The notes under the pieces were generated by a model that was not told where the DNA came from, did no database searches, and saw nothing but the letters and a program-made list of their open reading frames with translations. Of a stretch of 64,000 nucleotides of DNA, positions 1 to 8,399 are shown piece by piece; the first letter of the stretch is position 1; each line of letters begins with the position of its first letter. Source of the DNA: an uncultured bacterium (GTDB lineage: Bacteria > Planctomycetota > UBA8742 > UBA2392). The translations under genes were made by a program, and so were the position numbers. The stretch spans positions 124,001-188,000 of the forward strand of contig CALLQI010000004.1 in the NCBI GenBank assembly GCA_938014885.1, read 5' to 3'.

Positions 1-307
1 CGTGGGCTGCCTTCTTGAGTCCCTGGGGCACATCGTCGCCTTCATAGATGACCATGATCTGGCGGGCGTTGGCACTTGGCTGCGCGCCCTCAGGCGGGAT
101 GTCGATGGCGGTGAAGCGCGTGGGCTTGAAGTCGTGCAGGATGTCCACGACCTGGGCCTTCACCTTCACCCGTTCACCGTCGTAGTCGCTGCCGGTAAGC
201 TGGCCAACGTCGCGATACTCAACGCCGCCTTCATACAGCGCAAGCGTCACCGCACCGCCGATGGCGGCCACGAACAGCAGAATCACGATCACGATCTTGA
301 CGCTCAT
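1..307 (-). CDS. ccmE: CcmE-like cytochrome c maturation haem chaperone (partial)
   Basis: Translating the minus strand from the ATG at 307 gives about 102 residues that stay open to the window edge, so the C-terminus is missing. The N-terminus is a short cytoplasmic stretch and one hydrophobic anchor (about residues 4-24), then a beta-rich OB-fold-like region ending in YEGDDVPQGLK. This layout matches CcmE, where a Y-x-G-x-x-P-x-x-f/l-k stretch ends the OB fold. CcmE carries haem in the periplasm before it is attached to apocytochromes. The haem-binding His and Tyr of the C-terminal tail lie outside the window, so activity cannot be judged. A GGAG precedes the ATG by 8 bases. c-type cytochromes in the window (NirS, small cytochrome c) would need such a system. 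Family assignment is by overall layout rather than a diagnostic motif. Confidence 0.6.
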   Translation of the reverse strand, partial: MSVKIVIVILLFVAAIGGAVTLALYEGGVEYRDVGQLTGSDYDGERVKVKAQVVDILHDFKPTRFTAIDIPPEGAQPSANARQIMVIYEGDDVPQGLKKAAH

Positions 308-578
308 GTAAGGCTCCGCGCCCATCATGGGGCACGCAAATCGTTATAACAGGGGCAGTCACGGCCACAAGCAAAACGCCCGGCGGCCGTGACCATGAAA
401 CGCGGCAGGCCTGTGCAAGCTTCGCCAATTCCGCCGGATGCTGCAGGAAAGTGCCCGGCGCTGTGACCTGCCGCAAAACGCACCACTTTTCTGCCCATCC
501 GCGGGCTTGCGGCTAAACGCTTTCGCGGCCGGGGCTTGCCTGCTATACCGGAAGGTCCGACACCGATAAGGAATCACC

Positions 579-2174
579 ATGGCTAAGCGAGATATGGGCA
601 CTCGCAGCATCAAGCTGCCGGGCGGCGGCCAGCCGCCGCAGCCGCAACGTCCTTCCGGGCGCGCGCCGGCACCATCGGCGCCGAACAGCGACGTCGGCCG
701 CGCAATGAGCGCGCTGGACGCCAACGCCGAAGTACGCGACCGCAGCCAGTTGCCCGCCAAGGTGAAGGTGATCACCCCGCAGGTGATCATGGGCATCGTG
801 CAGAGCATCACCGACAAGTTCGGGATGGAGATCGACCGCGACGAATTTAACCAGCTGGTGCTGGCCCAGACGCAGAACGAAATGCGCCTTCAGCAGGCCC
901 AGGACCGGATTGAGCAATACAAGGGCGAGTACAAGAAGATCTACGACGCCTACGTGCAGTTGCAGCAGTCGATGAAACAGTTGCAGGCCGGCGCCATGGG
1001 CAACCAGGAAATCGCCCAGCAGTACGAAGAACAAATCGCCGAGCTGCAGCAGCGCAACGCCCAGGCCGTCGACACCTACATGTCGATCCAGCAGCAGCTG
1101 GATGAGACCACCGCAGCATATGAGCAGTTGCAGGATCAGATGCAGGCCGGCCTGTCCGAGCGCGAGCAGGACATCGCGCAGATGCAGCAGGAACTGGAAG
1201 AGCTGCGCGCCCAAGCCGGTAACTCTGCAGAGATTGAACAGCTTCGCACGCAAGTCGAATACCTCGAAGGCCAACTGGCGCAGGTTGAAAGCAGCAGCGC
1301 CCAGGCCAGCGAGGGCCTGAACCAGGAAGCCGACGCCCGCCAGGCCGCCGAGCAAGAACGCGACGAAGCCATCAGCCGCGCCAACGCCATCGAAGCCGAA
1401 TTGCAGGCCCTTCAGCAGCAGCTGGAAGAAGAACGCCAGCAGGCCGAAACCATCCGCGCCGAAGCCGAACAACTGAAGCAGGAAGCCGAAAGCGCGGGCC
1501 AAAGCGCCGGTGCCGAAGTCGATGAACTCAAGCGCAAGCTGAAGGAAAGCGAACGCAGCCGCGCCAAGCTCGAGAACATGGAGATTGAACTCGAGAAGCT
1601 GCGCACGGCCGAAGGCGCGTGGCTTGAAGACAAGCGCCGCCTTGCCAGCCAGCTCAGCAACGAAACCAACAACCGCCGTGCCGCCGAAGAAAAGCTCAAG
1701 GCCATCGAAATGGGCGAAGTCCTGCCCGAGGCCGCCAAGGGCGCCGAAGAAAAGGCCAAAAAGGCCGAAGCCGCCGCCGCCGAAGCGCAAAAGCAGGTCG
1801 CCGAGCTCAAGAAGGAACTCGAGAAGGCCAAGGCCGGCGCAAGCAAAGCCGACAGCATGAGCGGCGAGTTGCAGCAGGCCAAGGACGCGCTGGCCAAGAC
1901 CCAGGCTGAACTGAAGCAGCTTGAGGCCGACCTGGCCAAGTCAGGCAACGCGGCCAAAGAACTGGGCATGCTCAAGCGCAAGTTCGAAAACGTTGAGTCC
2001 GAACTCGAGGGCCTGCGCGCCGCCGAAGGCAAGTGGCTGGAAGAAAAGCGTCGCATGGCGGCCCAGCTCAGCAACGAAACCAACCTGCGCCGAGAGTTGG
2101 AAGACAAGTACAAATCCGAACTGAATGAAGCCCGCGCCGAAACTGAGGCCGGAAAAAAAAACTCCAGGCAGTAA
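579..2174 (+). CDS. giant coiled-coil protein, N-terminal part (frame breaks at A9 run)
   Basis: This frame encodes 531 residues: a Gly/Pro-rich start, a short globular-looking segment (about residues 55-100, with KVKVITPQVIMGIVQS) and then continuous charged coiled coil rich in Ala, Glu, Gln and Lys. It stops at 2172-2174, just after a run of nine A at 2153-2161. Shifting back one base at that run opens a frame that continues to 4510 with the same composition, giving about 1,310 residues in total. A SMC/myosin-tail-like structural role is possible, but no ATPase or membrane segment is seen and no function is claimed. Two related modules occur near residues 345-365 and 483-503 (WLEDKRRLASQLSNET and WLEEKRRMAAQLSNET). 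The start has the RBS AAGGAATCACC before ATG 579. Confidence 0.75.
   Translation: MAKRDMGTRSIKLPGGGQPPQPQRPSGRAPAPSAPNSDVGRAMSALDANAEVRDRSQLPAKVKVITPQVIMGIVQSITDKFGMEIDRDEFNQLVLAQTQNEMRLQQAQDRIEQYKGEYKKIYDAYVQLQQSMKQLQAGAMGNQEIAQQYEEQIAELQQRNAQAVDTYMSIQQQLDETTAAYEQLQDQMQAGLSEREQDIAQMQQELEELRAQAGNSAEIEQLRTQVEYLEGQLAQVESSSAQASEGLNQEADARQAAEQERDEAISRANAIEAELQALQQQLEEERQQAETIRAEAEQLKQEAESAGQSAGAEVDELKRKLKESERSRAKLENMEIELEKLRTAEGAWLEDKRRLASQLSNETNNRRAAEEKLKAIEMGEVLPEAAKGAEEKAKKAEAAAAEAQKQVAELKKELEKAKAGASKADSMSGELQQAKDALAKTQAELKQLEADLAKSGNAAKELGMLKRKFENVESELEGLRAAEGKWLEEKRRMAAQLSNETNLRRELEDKYKSELNEARAETEAGKKNSRQ
2153..2161 (+). other. A9 homopolymer, candidate slippage or indel site
   Basis: Nine consecutive A residues lie exactly where the coiled-coil reading frame ends (frame of 579) and where the frame of the downstream part can be joined by a -1 shift. 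An mRNA with ten A, produced by one-base transcriptional slippage, would restore one continuous frame from 579 to 4510. A sequencing or assembly indel in the run would look the same. Confidence 0.6.
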
Positions 2175-2284
2175 CTGAACTGGAGTCGCAGCGCGACAAA
2201 GCACACCGCGACCGCGAAGTCAGCGACCGATCACTGCAAGTCATCGAACAGGAATGTGACAGCCTTCGCAAACAGCGCGATTCG

Positions 2285-4510
2285 TTGGCGCAACAGCTTG
2301 AGACATTGCGTGCCGGTGGCGGCGAGAAAGCAGCCGAACTACAGGCCGCGCTGGCCGACGCCCAGGCCAACCTGAAGGATGCCGAGCACAAGCTGGCCGC
2401 ACGTCAGGAACACGTCGCCAAGATCGCCGCCGAGTACGACGAACTGCGCAAAAAGCTCGCGGCCGCCGAAGCCGACGCAGCCGCGAAGGCCGAGCAACTG
2501 AAGGGTGCCAGCGCCGACAGCGACCGCCTGACCGCCCTGGACACGCAGTTGCACGACCAGGCCGAGGCGCTGGCCCGCGCCAAGGCCCAACTGGGCGAAC
2601 GCGACGCCGAGCTTGAGAAAGCCGCAGCCGAGCAAGCCAAGCTGCGCACCGACCTTCGCACCACCGAGGCCGCGCGCGAAGCCCTTGCCCGCGAAGCCGA
2701 CGAACTGCGCCGCCTGATGCAGGAAATGAACGACGCCAACCGCGCCGATGCGGAAGGCATCAACGACCGCGTAGAGGCCGTCGAGCGCCAACTGAAGGAA
2801 AAGGAAGACGCAGCCGCCCAGGCCGAGCTCGAGCGCGACGAAATTGCCGCGCAACTCAAAGACGCCCAGGCCGAAGTGCAAACCGCGCGCGCCGCCCGCG
2901 ACGCCGCCCAGCAGTCCGCTGAACAAGCCGCCGAACAGGCCGAAGCCCTGCGCAAGCGCATCGGCGAACTCGAACGCAACGCCGGCCAGGCCGATGAGCT
3001 GCAGCGCCGCCTCGAAGGCCGCGACCGCCAGATTGAAGTGGCGCAGCAGCAGATCGCCGACCTGAAAGAAGAACTGAAGCTGGAAGAGGAAGAACGCAAC
3101 CGGGCAGCCACCCAGTTGCAGCAGGCCCGCGACGCGGAAACCCGCGCCGTCGAACAACTGGAAGCAGCCGAGCAAGAGATCGCGGACCTGAAGGAAAAGC
3201 TGGCCGAGGCCGAACAGGCCGGAAGCTCGCAGAACGAGGCACTAGCCAGCCAGGCCGAGACCCTGCGCGAGCAGTTGAATGCGGCCCAGGACGCGGCCGA
3301 ACAGGCCGGCCGCGAAGCACGCGAAGCCCGCCGCAACGCCGAGGACCTGACCGAGCGACTTGAGCAGGCACAGGCCGACGCAGAGGCCGCCCGCGAAGCC
3401 CTGGAAAAGGCCAAAGCCGACGAAAGCGCGCTCAAGCCGCTGCGTGACGAAAACGCCGCGCTGAAGGCCCGCAACGAAGAGATCACCCGCAAACGCGACG
3501 AAGTCCTGCGCGGGCTGGAGACCGCAGTGGGCGAGCTGGACGCGCTGAAGGAAGTCATCGCCGGACGCGACGTGGACCTGCGCACCGCCCGCGGTGAACT
3601 GGCCGAAAGCCGCGCCGAGGCTGAACAGCTTCGCAAGCAGCTTGAGGCCAAACAGGCCGAAGCCAGCGCGCTGGCCGGCAAGTCGACCGAAGGCGAACGT
3701 GAGCTGCGCAACAAACTGGAAAGCGCGACGGAAAAGCGCTTCGAAGCCGAGAAGGCGCTGGTCGAGGCCAAGGCACGCCTCGACAGCGAACAGCAGATGC
3801 GCGCCGAACAGCAGCGCCGCATTGAGCAGCTGGAAGACGCGCTGCGCCGCGAACGCGAGCAGGTGGACAAGTCCGCCCCGGCCGAGGCCCTGACGACCCT
3901 TTCAGGCCAGCTCGCCAGCGAACGCCAGAAGTGGGAACGCCTGACTGAGCAAAAGGACCGCGAAGCTGCCGAGCTGCAAAAGAAGCTGGACGAAGCCGAG
4001 TTGCGCGAGAACGAACTCGCAAGCCAGCTTGAAAGCGTGGAGCTGAGCCAGCAGGACGTAATGCGCGCCAAAGCCGTCGCAGGCCAGCGCCGCGCGCAGA
4101 TCGAGCGCATGCAAAGCGACGTCGAAGGCGCACGCCGCCAGGCCAAAGAGGCCGAGACCTACTGGAAGTCAGAGATGACCGAGTTCCAGCAAGAAGTGGC
4201 AGCACACCTTGAAGCCGCCGAAAACGGCGAAGAGGGCAGCGACGCGCGGCTGCAGAAGCTGATGGAAAAGCTGAAAGTCGGCATCGCCGACAAGTACGCC
4301 AAGCTGCGCCGCAAAGCCACCCGCACCGAAAAAGAGCTGCAGCAGACGCAGGACAAGCTGGCGGCGGTCGAGCGCGTCATGGCCAAGCGCGAAGAAGAAG
4401 AAGCGCGGCTGCGCAAACTGATCGAAGAAATGGAAGCCCGCGAGAACATCCCGGGCGCCAAGAAGCCTGAGGCGGAGCCCAAGAAGAAACCCGCGCGCAA
4501 GAAGAAGTAG
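2285..4510 (+). CDS. giant coiled-coil protein, C-terminal part
   Basis: The frame is open from at least 2153; the first possible initiator is TTG at 2285, which has no ribosome-binding site, so this is best read as the second part of the gene that starts at 579. About 741 residues are almost pure heptad-type coiled coil (Glu/Ala/Leu/Gln/Arg), followed by a short less regular segment (about residues 610-700, with VGIADKYAKLRRKATR) and a very basic tail ending PKKKPARKKK. No signal peptide, membrane helix or nucleotide-binding motif is present. The Lys-rich tail might bind nucleic acid or membranes; that is inference. Codon and base use match the upstream part, supporting one gene. Confidence 0.75.
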   Translation: MAQQLETLRAGGGEKAAELQAALADAQANLKDAEHKLAARQEHVAKIAAEYDELRKKLAAAEADAAAKAEQLKGASADSDRLTALDTQLHDQAEALARAKAQLGERDAELEKAAAEQAKLRTDLRTTEAAREALAREADELRRLMQEMNDANRADAEGINDRVEAVERQLKEKEDAAAQAELERDEIAAQLKDAQAEVQTARAARDAAQQSAEQAAEQAEALRKRIGELERNAGQADELQRRLEGRDRQIEVAQQQIADLKEELKLEEEERNRAATQLQQARDAETRAVEQLEAAEQEIADLKEKLAEAEQAGSSQNEALASQAETLREQLNAAQDAAEQAGREAREARRNAEDLTERLEQAQADAEAAREALEKAKADESALKPLRDENAALKARNEEITRKRDEVLRGLETAVGELDALKEVIAGRDVDLRTARGELAESRAEAEQLRKQLEAKQAEASALAGKSTEGERELRNKLESATEKRFEAEKALVEAKARLDSEQQMRAEQQRRIEQLEDALRREREQVDKSAPAEALTTLSGQLASERQKWERLTEQKDREAAELQKKLDEAELRENELASQLESVELSQQDVMRAKAVAGQRRAQIERMQSDVEGARRQAKEAETYWKSEMTEFQQEVAAHLEAAENGEEGSDARLQKLMEKLKVGIADKYAKLRRKATRTEKELQQTQDKLAAVERVMAKREEEEARLRKLIEEMEARENIPGAKKPEAEPKKKPARKKK

Positions 4511-4522
4511 GCAGTGCCGGGC

Positions 4523-5545
4523 TCAGCTTCCGGCCCAGGGGCGCTCGGCCACGGTGATCGGGACTTCGAGCTCAAGGCCCGCGCGGTTGATCGTCAGCTT
4601 TACCGTTTGGCCCGGTGCCAGCGAGTCTTCCAGCGTCAGCGCCTCGTGCATGCCATAGACTTCGACGGCGTCGATCTTGATCAGCACGTCGCCGGGCAAG
4701 ACTCCGGCCACGGCGGCCGGGCTGCCGTCCACCAGCGGCCCGAACACCACGCGCAGGCGGCCGTAACCACCCGCGAACATCTCCGTCGCCTGCTTGTAGC
4801 GCACTTCGCCGAACCAGCCGTGCGTGATCACTTCGCCCCGCAACAGCCGCAGCGCCTTCTCGCGCGCGGCCGCAGCCGGCATCGCAAAGGCCACGCCGGA
4901 ATCGCCGGGGGTTTCGCGCATCGTGGTGATCAACGCGTTCAGGCCCAGCAGGCGGCCCTGCGCGTCGAAGATGCCGCCGCCGCTGTTGCCGGGGTTGGTG
5001 GGCGCGTCATGCTGGATCGCGTTCAGGTAAAGCCGCCCGGTTTCTTCGTTCAGGTAGCTGCGCTGCAGGGCGCTGATCACGCCGTGCCCCACGCTGGGCT
5101 CACCGCCGAAGCGCGACGTGCCAAACGGGTTGCCCAGGTTCCAGACCATCGCGCCCGGGCGCGGCAACGCCGGCGCGATCATCGCGGGGGACATGCGATC
5201 ACCGATCCAGGTCTCGGCGCGGATCACGGCAAAATCGCTGACCGGGTCCGAGGCCACCAGCTGCGCGCGCACCGTGTACCCGCCCGAAAGTAGCACCAGA
5301 ATGCGCTGCGCGCCCTCCACCACATGATGCACGGTCATGATGTGGCCGGCGTTGTCCAGAATCACGCCCGAGCCAAAACTGTCGCCGTCGCCTTGCTCAA
5401 CCACCAGACCCACCACGCTGCGCAGGGCGCGCTGCAGGCCTTCTTCGGGCTTGATTGCGCCGTCGCCGGGCAGCGGCTCAACGGCGCGCGGGGCGGTCGC
5501 ACAGCCCGCTAGCAGCACAAGCAGCAGCGTCGCAAGCGGCCTCAT
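4523..5545 (-). CDS. HtrA/DegP-like lipoprotein serine protease with PDZ domain
   Basis: The 340-residue product starts with a lipoprotein signal (LLVLLAGC, lipid-modified Cys15), then a trypsin-like domain. The catalytic triad is visible: His74 in TVHHVV, Asp104 in SDFAVI and Ser188 in GNSGGG. A PDZ domain fills about residues 240-330 and contains the GSPAAVAGVLPGDVLIKID stretch typical of HtrA PDZ1. HtrA proteases degrade or refold misfolded envelope proteins; here the enzyme would be membrane-anchored in the periplasm. It has one PDZ domain, like DegS, but is lipidated rather than held by a transmembrane helix. Its ATG overlaps the stop of the upstream hemW gene (ATGA), so the two are co-translated. 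The gene is convergent with the coiled-coil gene that ends at 4510. Confidence 0.88.
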   Translation of the reverse strand: MRPLATLLLVLLAGCATAPRAVEPLPGDGAIKPEEGLQRALRSVVGLVVEQGDGDSFGSGVILDNAGHIMTVHHVVEGAQRILVLLSGGYTVRAQLVASDPVSDFAVIRAETWIGDRMSPAMIAPALPRPGAMVWNLGNPFGTSRFGGEPSVGHGVISALQRSYLNEETGRLYLNAIQHDAPTNPGNSGGGIFDAQGRLLGLNALITTMRETPGDSGVAFAMPAAAAREKALRLLRGEVITHGWFGEVRYKQATEMFAGGYGRLRVVFGPLVDGSPAAVAGVLPGDVLIKIDAVEVYGMHEALTLEDSLAPGQTVKLTINRAGLELEVPITVAERPWAGS

Positions 5546-6687
5546 GCCTTCACCCCAAGGCCTGCGGCCAGCTCAAGGATCAGGCTGTCCAGCACCAGCA
5601 GCCCCGCGTCCGTGGCGCGCACGTGCGTCGGCGTTAGCTCCAGCAGGCCCTGCGCAACCAGGCGCGAGGCCGGCTCGGCACACAGTGTCGTGAAGCTGGC
5701 ACCGGCGAACTGGTGAAAGCGTCGCAGGCTGACACCCTGCGTGAGGCGCAGGCCCATCAGCAGCAGCGTCTCGGCGCGCTCGGCGGGCGGCATCGCGGGC
5801 TCGGACACGGCGGGCAAACGGCCGGCTTCCAAAGCGTCGCAATAGGCCTTGAAGTCGCTCGGGTTGCGGTACACCTGCGCGTCAATCAGCCCGTGTGCGC
5901 CGGCACCCACGCCGTGCCAGTCGCCGAGCTGCCAGTACACGAGGTTGTGGCGGCATTCCTGGCCCATTGCTGCGAAGTTGCTGACCTCGTAGCGCGGCAG
6001 GCCCGCAGCGGCCAGCCTGTGGCCGACGTGCGTGAACATCGCGCGCTCGAGCTCCGGGTCGCAGGGTTGCACCTCGCCGCGTTCAAGTTGACGCGTCAAG
6101 GGCGTGTCGTCTTCGAATATCAGCGCATAGTAGCTGATGTGTGTGTTGCCCAACGCCAGCGCCCGGTCAATGTCGTGGTCCACCTGCGCCAGAGTCTGGC
6201 CCGGCAGCGCGAACATCAGGTCAACGCTGACGCGTTCGATACCGGCAGCGCGGGCCATGGCCACGGCGCCGGCGGCCGCATTCACATCATGCGCGCGGCC
6301 GAGGCCATGCAGGAATGCCGGGTCAAAGCTCTGCACGCCGAAGCTGGCGCGATCCACGCCCATGGCCTTCAACGCGTCGGCCTTGGCGGGCGTCAGCGTG
6401 CCCGGGTTGATCTCGCACGTGAACTCGGCGCAACTTGACAGGTCAAGATGGCGGTGCAATGCCGCCCCCAGCGTGTGCAGCTGCTCCGCCGAAAGCCGCG
6501 TGGGCGTGCCGCCGCCGATGAATACGGTGGCTGGCGAGAACCCGCGCGGGAAGCGCAGTGCCAGCTCGCGGTCCAGCGCGGCCAGATAGCGCTCGATGTC
6601 GGCGTCGCCGGCCACGCCGCTGTAGAAATCACAGTATTCGCACTTGCGTACGCAAAAGGGGATATGGATGTACAGGCTGGCGACCAT
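5542..6687 (-). CDS. hemW: HemW, radical SAM haem chaperone
   Basis: The 381-residue protein begins SLYIHIPFCVRKCEYCDF, with the radical SAM CxxxCxxC motif at Cys12, Cys16 and Cys19, followed by the GGGTPTRL glycine-rich SAM-binding segment and EINPGTL. This pattern and the C-terminal HemN-type winged-helix domain identify HemW (formerly annotated as oxygen-independent coproporphyrinogen oxidase-like). True HemN has an extra Cys after the cluster motif (CxxxCxxCxC), absent here. HemW binds haem and delivers it to membrane respiratory enzymes, which fits a genome with haem-copper and cytochrome b proteins. The stop overlaps the ATG of the downstream protease gene. The gene is divergent from lspA, and its ATG has no clear ribosome-binding site. 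Confidence 0.92.
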   Translation of the reverse strand: MVASLYIHIPFCVRKCEYCDFYSGVAGDADIERYLAALDRELALRFPRGFSPATVFIGGGTPTRLSAEQLHTLGAALHRHLDLSSCAEFTCEINPGTLTPAKADALKAMGVDRASFGVQSFDPAFLHGLGRAHDVNAAAGAVAMARAAGIERVSVDLMFALPGQTLAQVDHDIDRALALGNTHISYYALIFEDDTPLTRQLERGEVQPCDPELERAMFTHVGHRLAAAGLPRYEVSNFAAMGQECRHNLVYWQLGDWHGVGAGAHGLIDAQVYRNPSDFKAYCDALEAGRLPAVSEPAMPPAERAETLLLMGLRLTQGVSLRRFHQFAGASFTTLCAEPASRLVAQGLLELTPTHVRATDAGLLVLDSLILELAAGLGVKA

Positions 6688-6732
6688 GGCATCACTGTAG
6701 CAGGCCGGGCCAAGGCGCGAACAGCCCGCGCC

Positions 6733-6760
6733 TTGCCGCTTGCCTGATGGGCCCTAACAT
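6733..6760 (+). promoter_or_regulatory. predicted lspA promoter, leaderless
   Basis: TTGCCG (6733-6738), a 16-base spacer and TAACAT (6755-6760) lie only 8 bases before the lspA ATG. No purine-rich ribosome-binding site precedes that ATG, so the transcript probably starts at or next to the start codon. Confidence 0.45.
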
Positions 6761-6768
6761 CGCGCGCC

Positions 6769-7407
6769 ATGACGGAAGGCCCCAAACCCAGCCAGCTCAG
6801 CAAATGGCCCTTCGTGGCCGTGCTGCTGGCATCATTGGTCGCCGACATCGCGACCAAGGCCTGGGCCGACACCGTGATCCGCCCCACCGACCCGCGCGTC
6901 ACCGAAGTGATCCCCGGCTTCATTGCGTGGAAGTGGGCCGAAAACGAGGGCGCGGCCTTCAGCATCCTGCACGGCCGCCCGATGCTGCTGGCACTGATCG
7001 CGGGCACGATCCTGCTGGCGCTGTTCGTCTACGCCTGGCTGCTGGACCCGCGTCGCAAGCTGTTTCTGGTCGGGCTGGCGCTCGTGGCCTCGGGCGCGAT
7101 CGGCAACCTGTACGACCGGCTGCTGCTGGGCCACGTGCGTGACTTCATTTTCTTTGACTTCGACCTGCCCGGCAAAGGCGTGAAGCTGCTGTTCTGGACA
7201 ATCCCGGAACGCTGGCCGATCTTCAACGTCGCCGACATCGCCATCTTCGTAGGCGTATGCATCCTGATGGCGCTGAGTTTCAAAGCCGACAAGAAGGCCG
7301 AAAAGAAGGCAGCTACGACCGCAGAACCCAAGGCCGAACAGAAAAACGACACGCCGGCCGCAACCGAACCCAAGCCCGCCGCGGCGGAGGTCAGCCATGG
7401 CGCTTGA
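6769..7407 (+). CDS. lspA: lipoprotein signal peptidase (signal peptidase II)
   Basis: The 212-residue membrane protein has four hydrophobic helices and both catalytic aspartates: Asp116 in GNLYDR and Asp156 in FNVADIAI. The family motif NEGAAFS is also present. LspA removes the signal peptide of diacylglyceryl-prolipoproteins in the inner membrane, working after Lgt (encoded at 33750). It is longer than the usual 160-170 residues because of a C-terminal tail of about 40 residues rich in Lys, Ala, Glu and Pro, predicted to be disordered. The last codons overlap the start of pyrD by 11 bases. No ribosome-binding site precedes the ATG, but a promoter lies 8 bases upstream, suggesting a leaderless message. 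Confidence 0.95.
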   Translation: MTEGPKPSQLSKWPFVAVLLASLVADIATKAWADTVIRPTDPRVTEVIPGFIAWKWAENEGAAFSILHGRPMLLALIAGTILLALFVYAWLLDPRRKLFLVGLALVASGAIGNLYDRLLLGHVRDFIFFDFDLPGKGVKLLFWTIPERWPIFNVADIAIFVGVCILMALSFKADKKAEKKAATTAEPKAEQKNDTPAATEPKPAAAEVSHGA

Positions 7408-8314
7408 CCTGTCCGTGAAGCTGGGCCCGCTCGAGCTTGCCACCCCGCTGCTCACCGCCAGCGGCTGCAGCGGCTATGGCAAAGAACTCGACCGCTACCA
7501 TGACCTGAACGTCTACGGCGCGCTCGTCGGCAAAAGCATCAGCCGCAACCCGCGCCTGGGCAACCCCTACCCGCGCACCGCTGAAACCGCCGCCGGTATG
7601 ATCAACGCCATCGGCCTTCAAAATGAAGGCTTTGACGCCTTCATCCAGAACACGCTGCCCAAGATGCGCAGCTTCGGCACCAAGGCCATTGTCAACGTGG
7701 TCGGCCACGACTTCGACGAGTACGTGTGGCTGGTGGAACGCTTCGACAATGAAGAAGGCATTGCGGCGCTTGAACTGAACCTTAGCTGTCCCAACGTCGC
7801 GGGCGGCATGAAATTCGCCAGCGACGCCGGCGAGTGCGAGCGCCTGGTCGCCGCCTGCCGCGTGAAAACCCGCCTGCCGCTGATCGCCAAGCTATCGCCC
7901 AACGTCACCGACATTGGCGATATCGCCCTCGCAGCCGAGCGAGGGGGCGCAGATATCCTCAGCGCAATCAACACGCTGGTCGGCATGGCCGTGGATTGGC
8001 GCAAGCGCACGCCGCTGGTCGCGAATTTCACGGGCGGCCTCAGCGGCCCGGCGATCAAGCCCGTGGCGCTGCGTTGCGTGTGGCAGGCCGCGCGGGCCAG
8101 CAAGCTGCCGGTGATCGCGATTGGCGGCATCAGCAACGCCGACGACGTGCTTGAGTTCATGGTCGCCGGTGCCAGCGCGGTGCAGATCGGTACGATCCTG
8201 TTCATTGAGCCCGACGCCGGCAAGACCATCCACGCCGCGTTGAAGCAAAAGCTGCAGGACGCCGGCGTCCACCGCATCCAGGACATCGTCGGAACACTAG
8301 CCAAGCCCGGATAG
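7397..8314 (+). CDS. pyrD: dihydroorotate dehydrogenase, class 1B type
   Basis: The 305-residue protein oxidises dihydroorotate to orotate in pyrimidine synthesis. It has the FMN-binding TIM-barrel motifs of class 1 enzymes: KSISRNPRLGNPYPR, ELNLSCPN with the catalytic Cys131, and GGISNADD followed by GASAVQIGT. A cysteine rather than serine as the active-site base marks class 1, and the length and the phosphate-binding region match class 1B catalytic subunits. Those normally pair with the flavin/[2Fe-2S] subunit PyrK, which is not in this window. The start overlaps lspA and is preceded by GCGGAGGTCAGCC, a strong ribosome-binding site. Other pyr genes lie at 22657-25866. Confidence 0.93.
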   Translation: MALDLSVKLGPLELATPLLTASGCSGYGKELDRYHDLNVYGALVGKSISRNPRLGNPYPRTAETAAGMINAIGLQNEGFDAFIQNTLPKMRSFGTKAIVNVVGHDFDEYVWLVERFDNEEGIAALELNLSCPNVAGGMKFASDAGECERLVAACRVKTRLPLIAKLSPNVTDIGDIALAAERGGADILSAINTLVGMAVDWRKRTPLVANFTGGLSGPAIKPVALRCVWQAARASKLPVIAIGGISNADDVLEFMVAGASAVQIGTILFIEPDAGKTIHAALKQKLQDAGVHRIQDIVGTLAKPG

Positions 8315-8399
8315 CGGTGCGTTCCGAATGGGACAGTCCGCGCTGGATTCCGCTTGCGAAGCGGGGTCTGCGGCAGACAATTATCGACCGGAGGCACCT

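Noticed and set aside
2..349. 115-codon plus-strand frame at the left edge
   Set aside because: It is opposite the CcmE-like minus-strand gene, which has a signal anchor and a ribosome-binding site.
2404..4146. 580-codon minus-strand open frame rich in Ser, Ala and Arg
   Set aside because: It is the antisense of the coiled-coil gene; stop codons are depleted in all frames by GC-rich, repetitive codon use.
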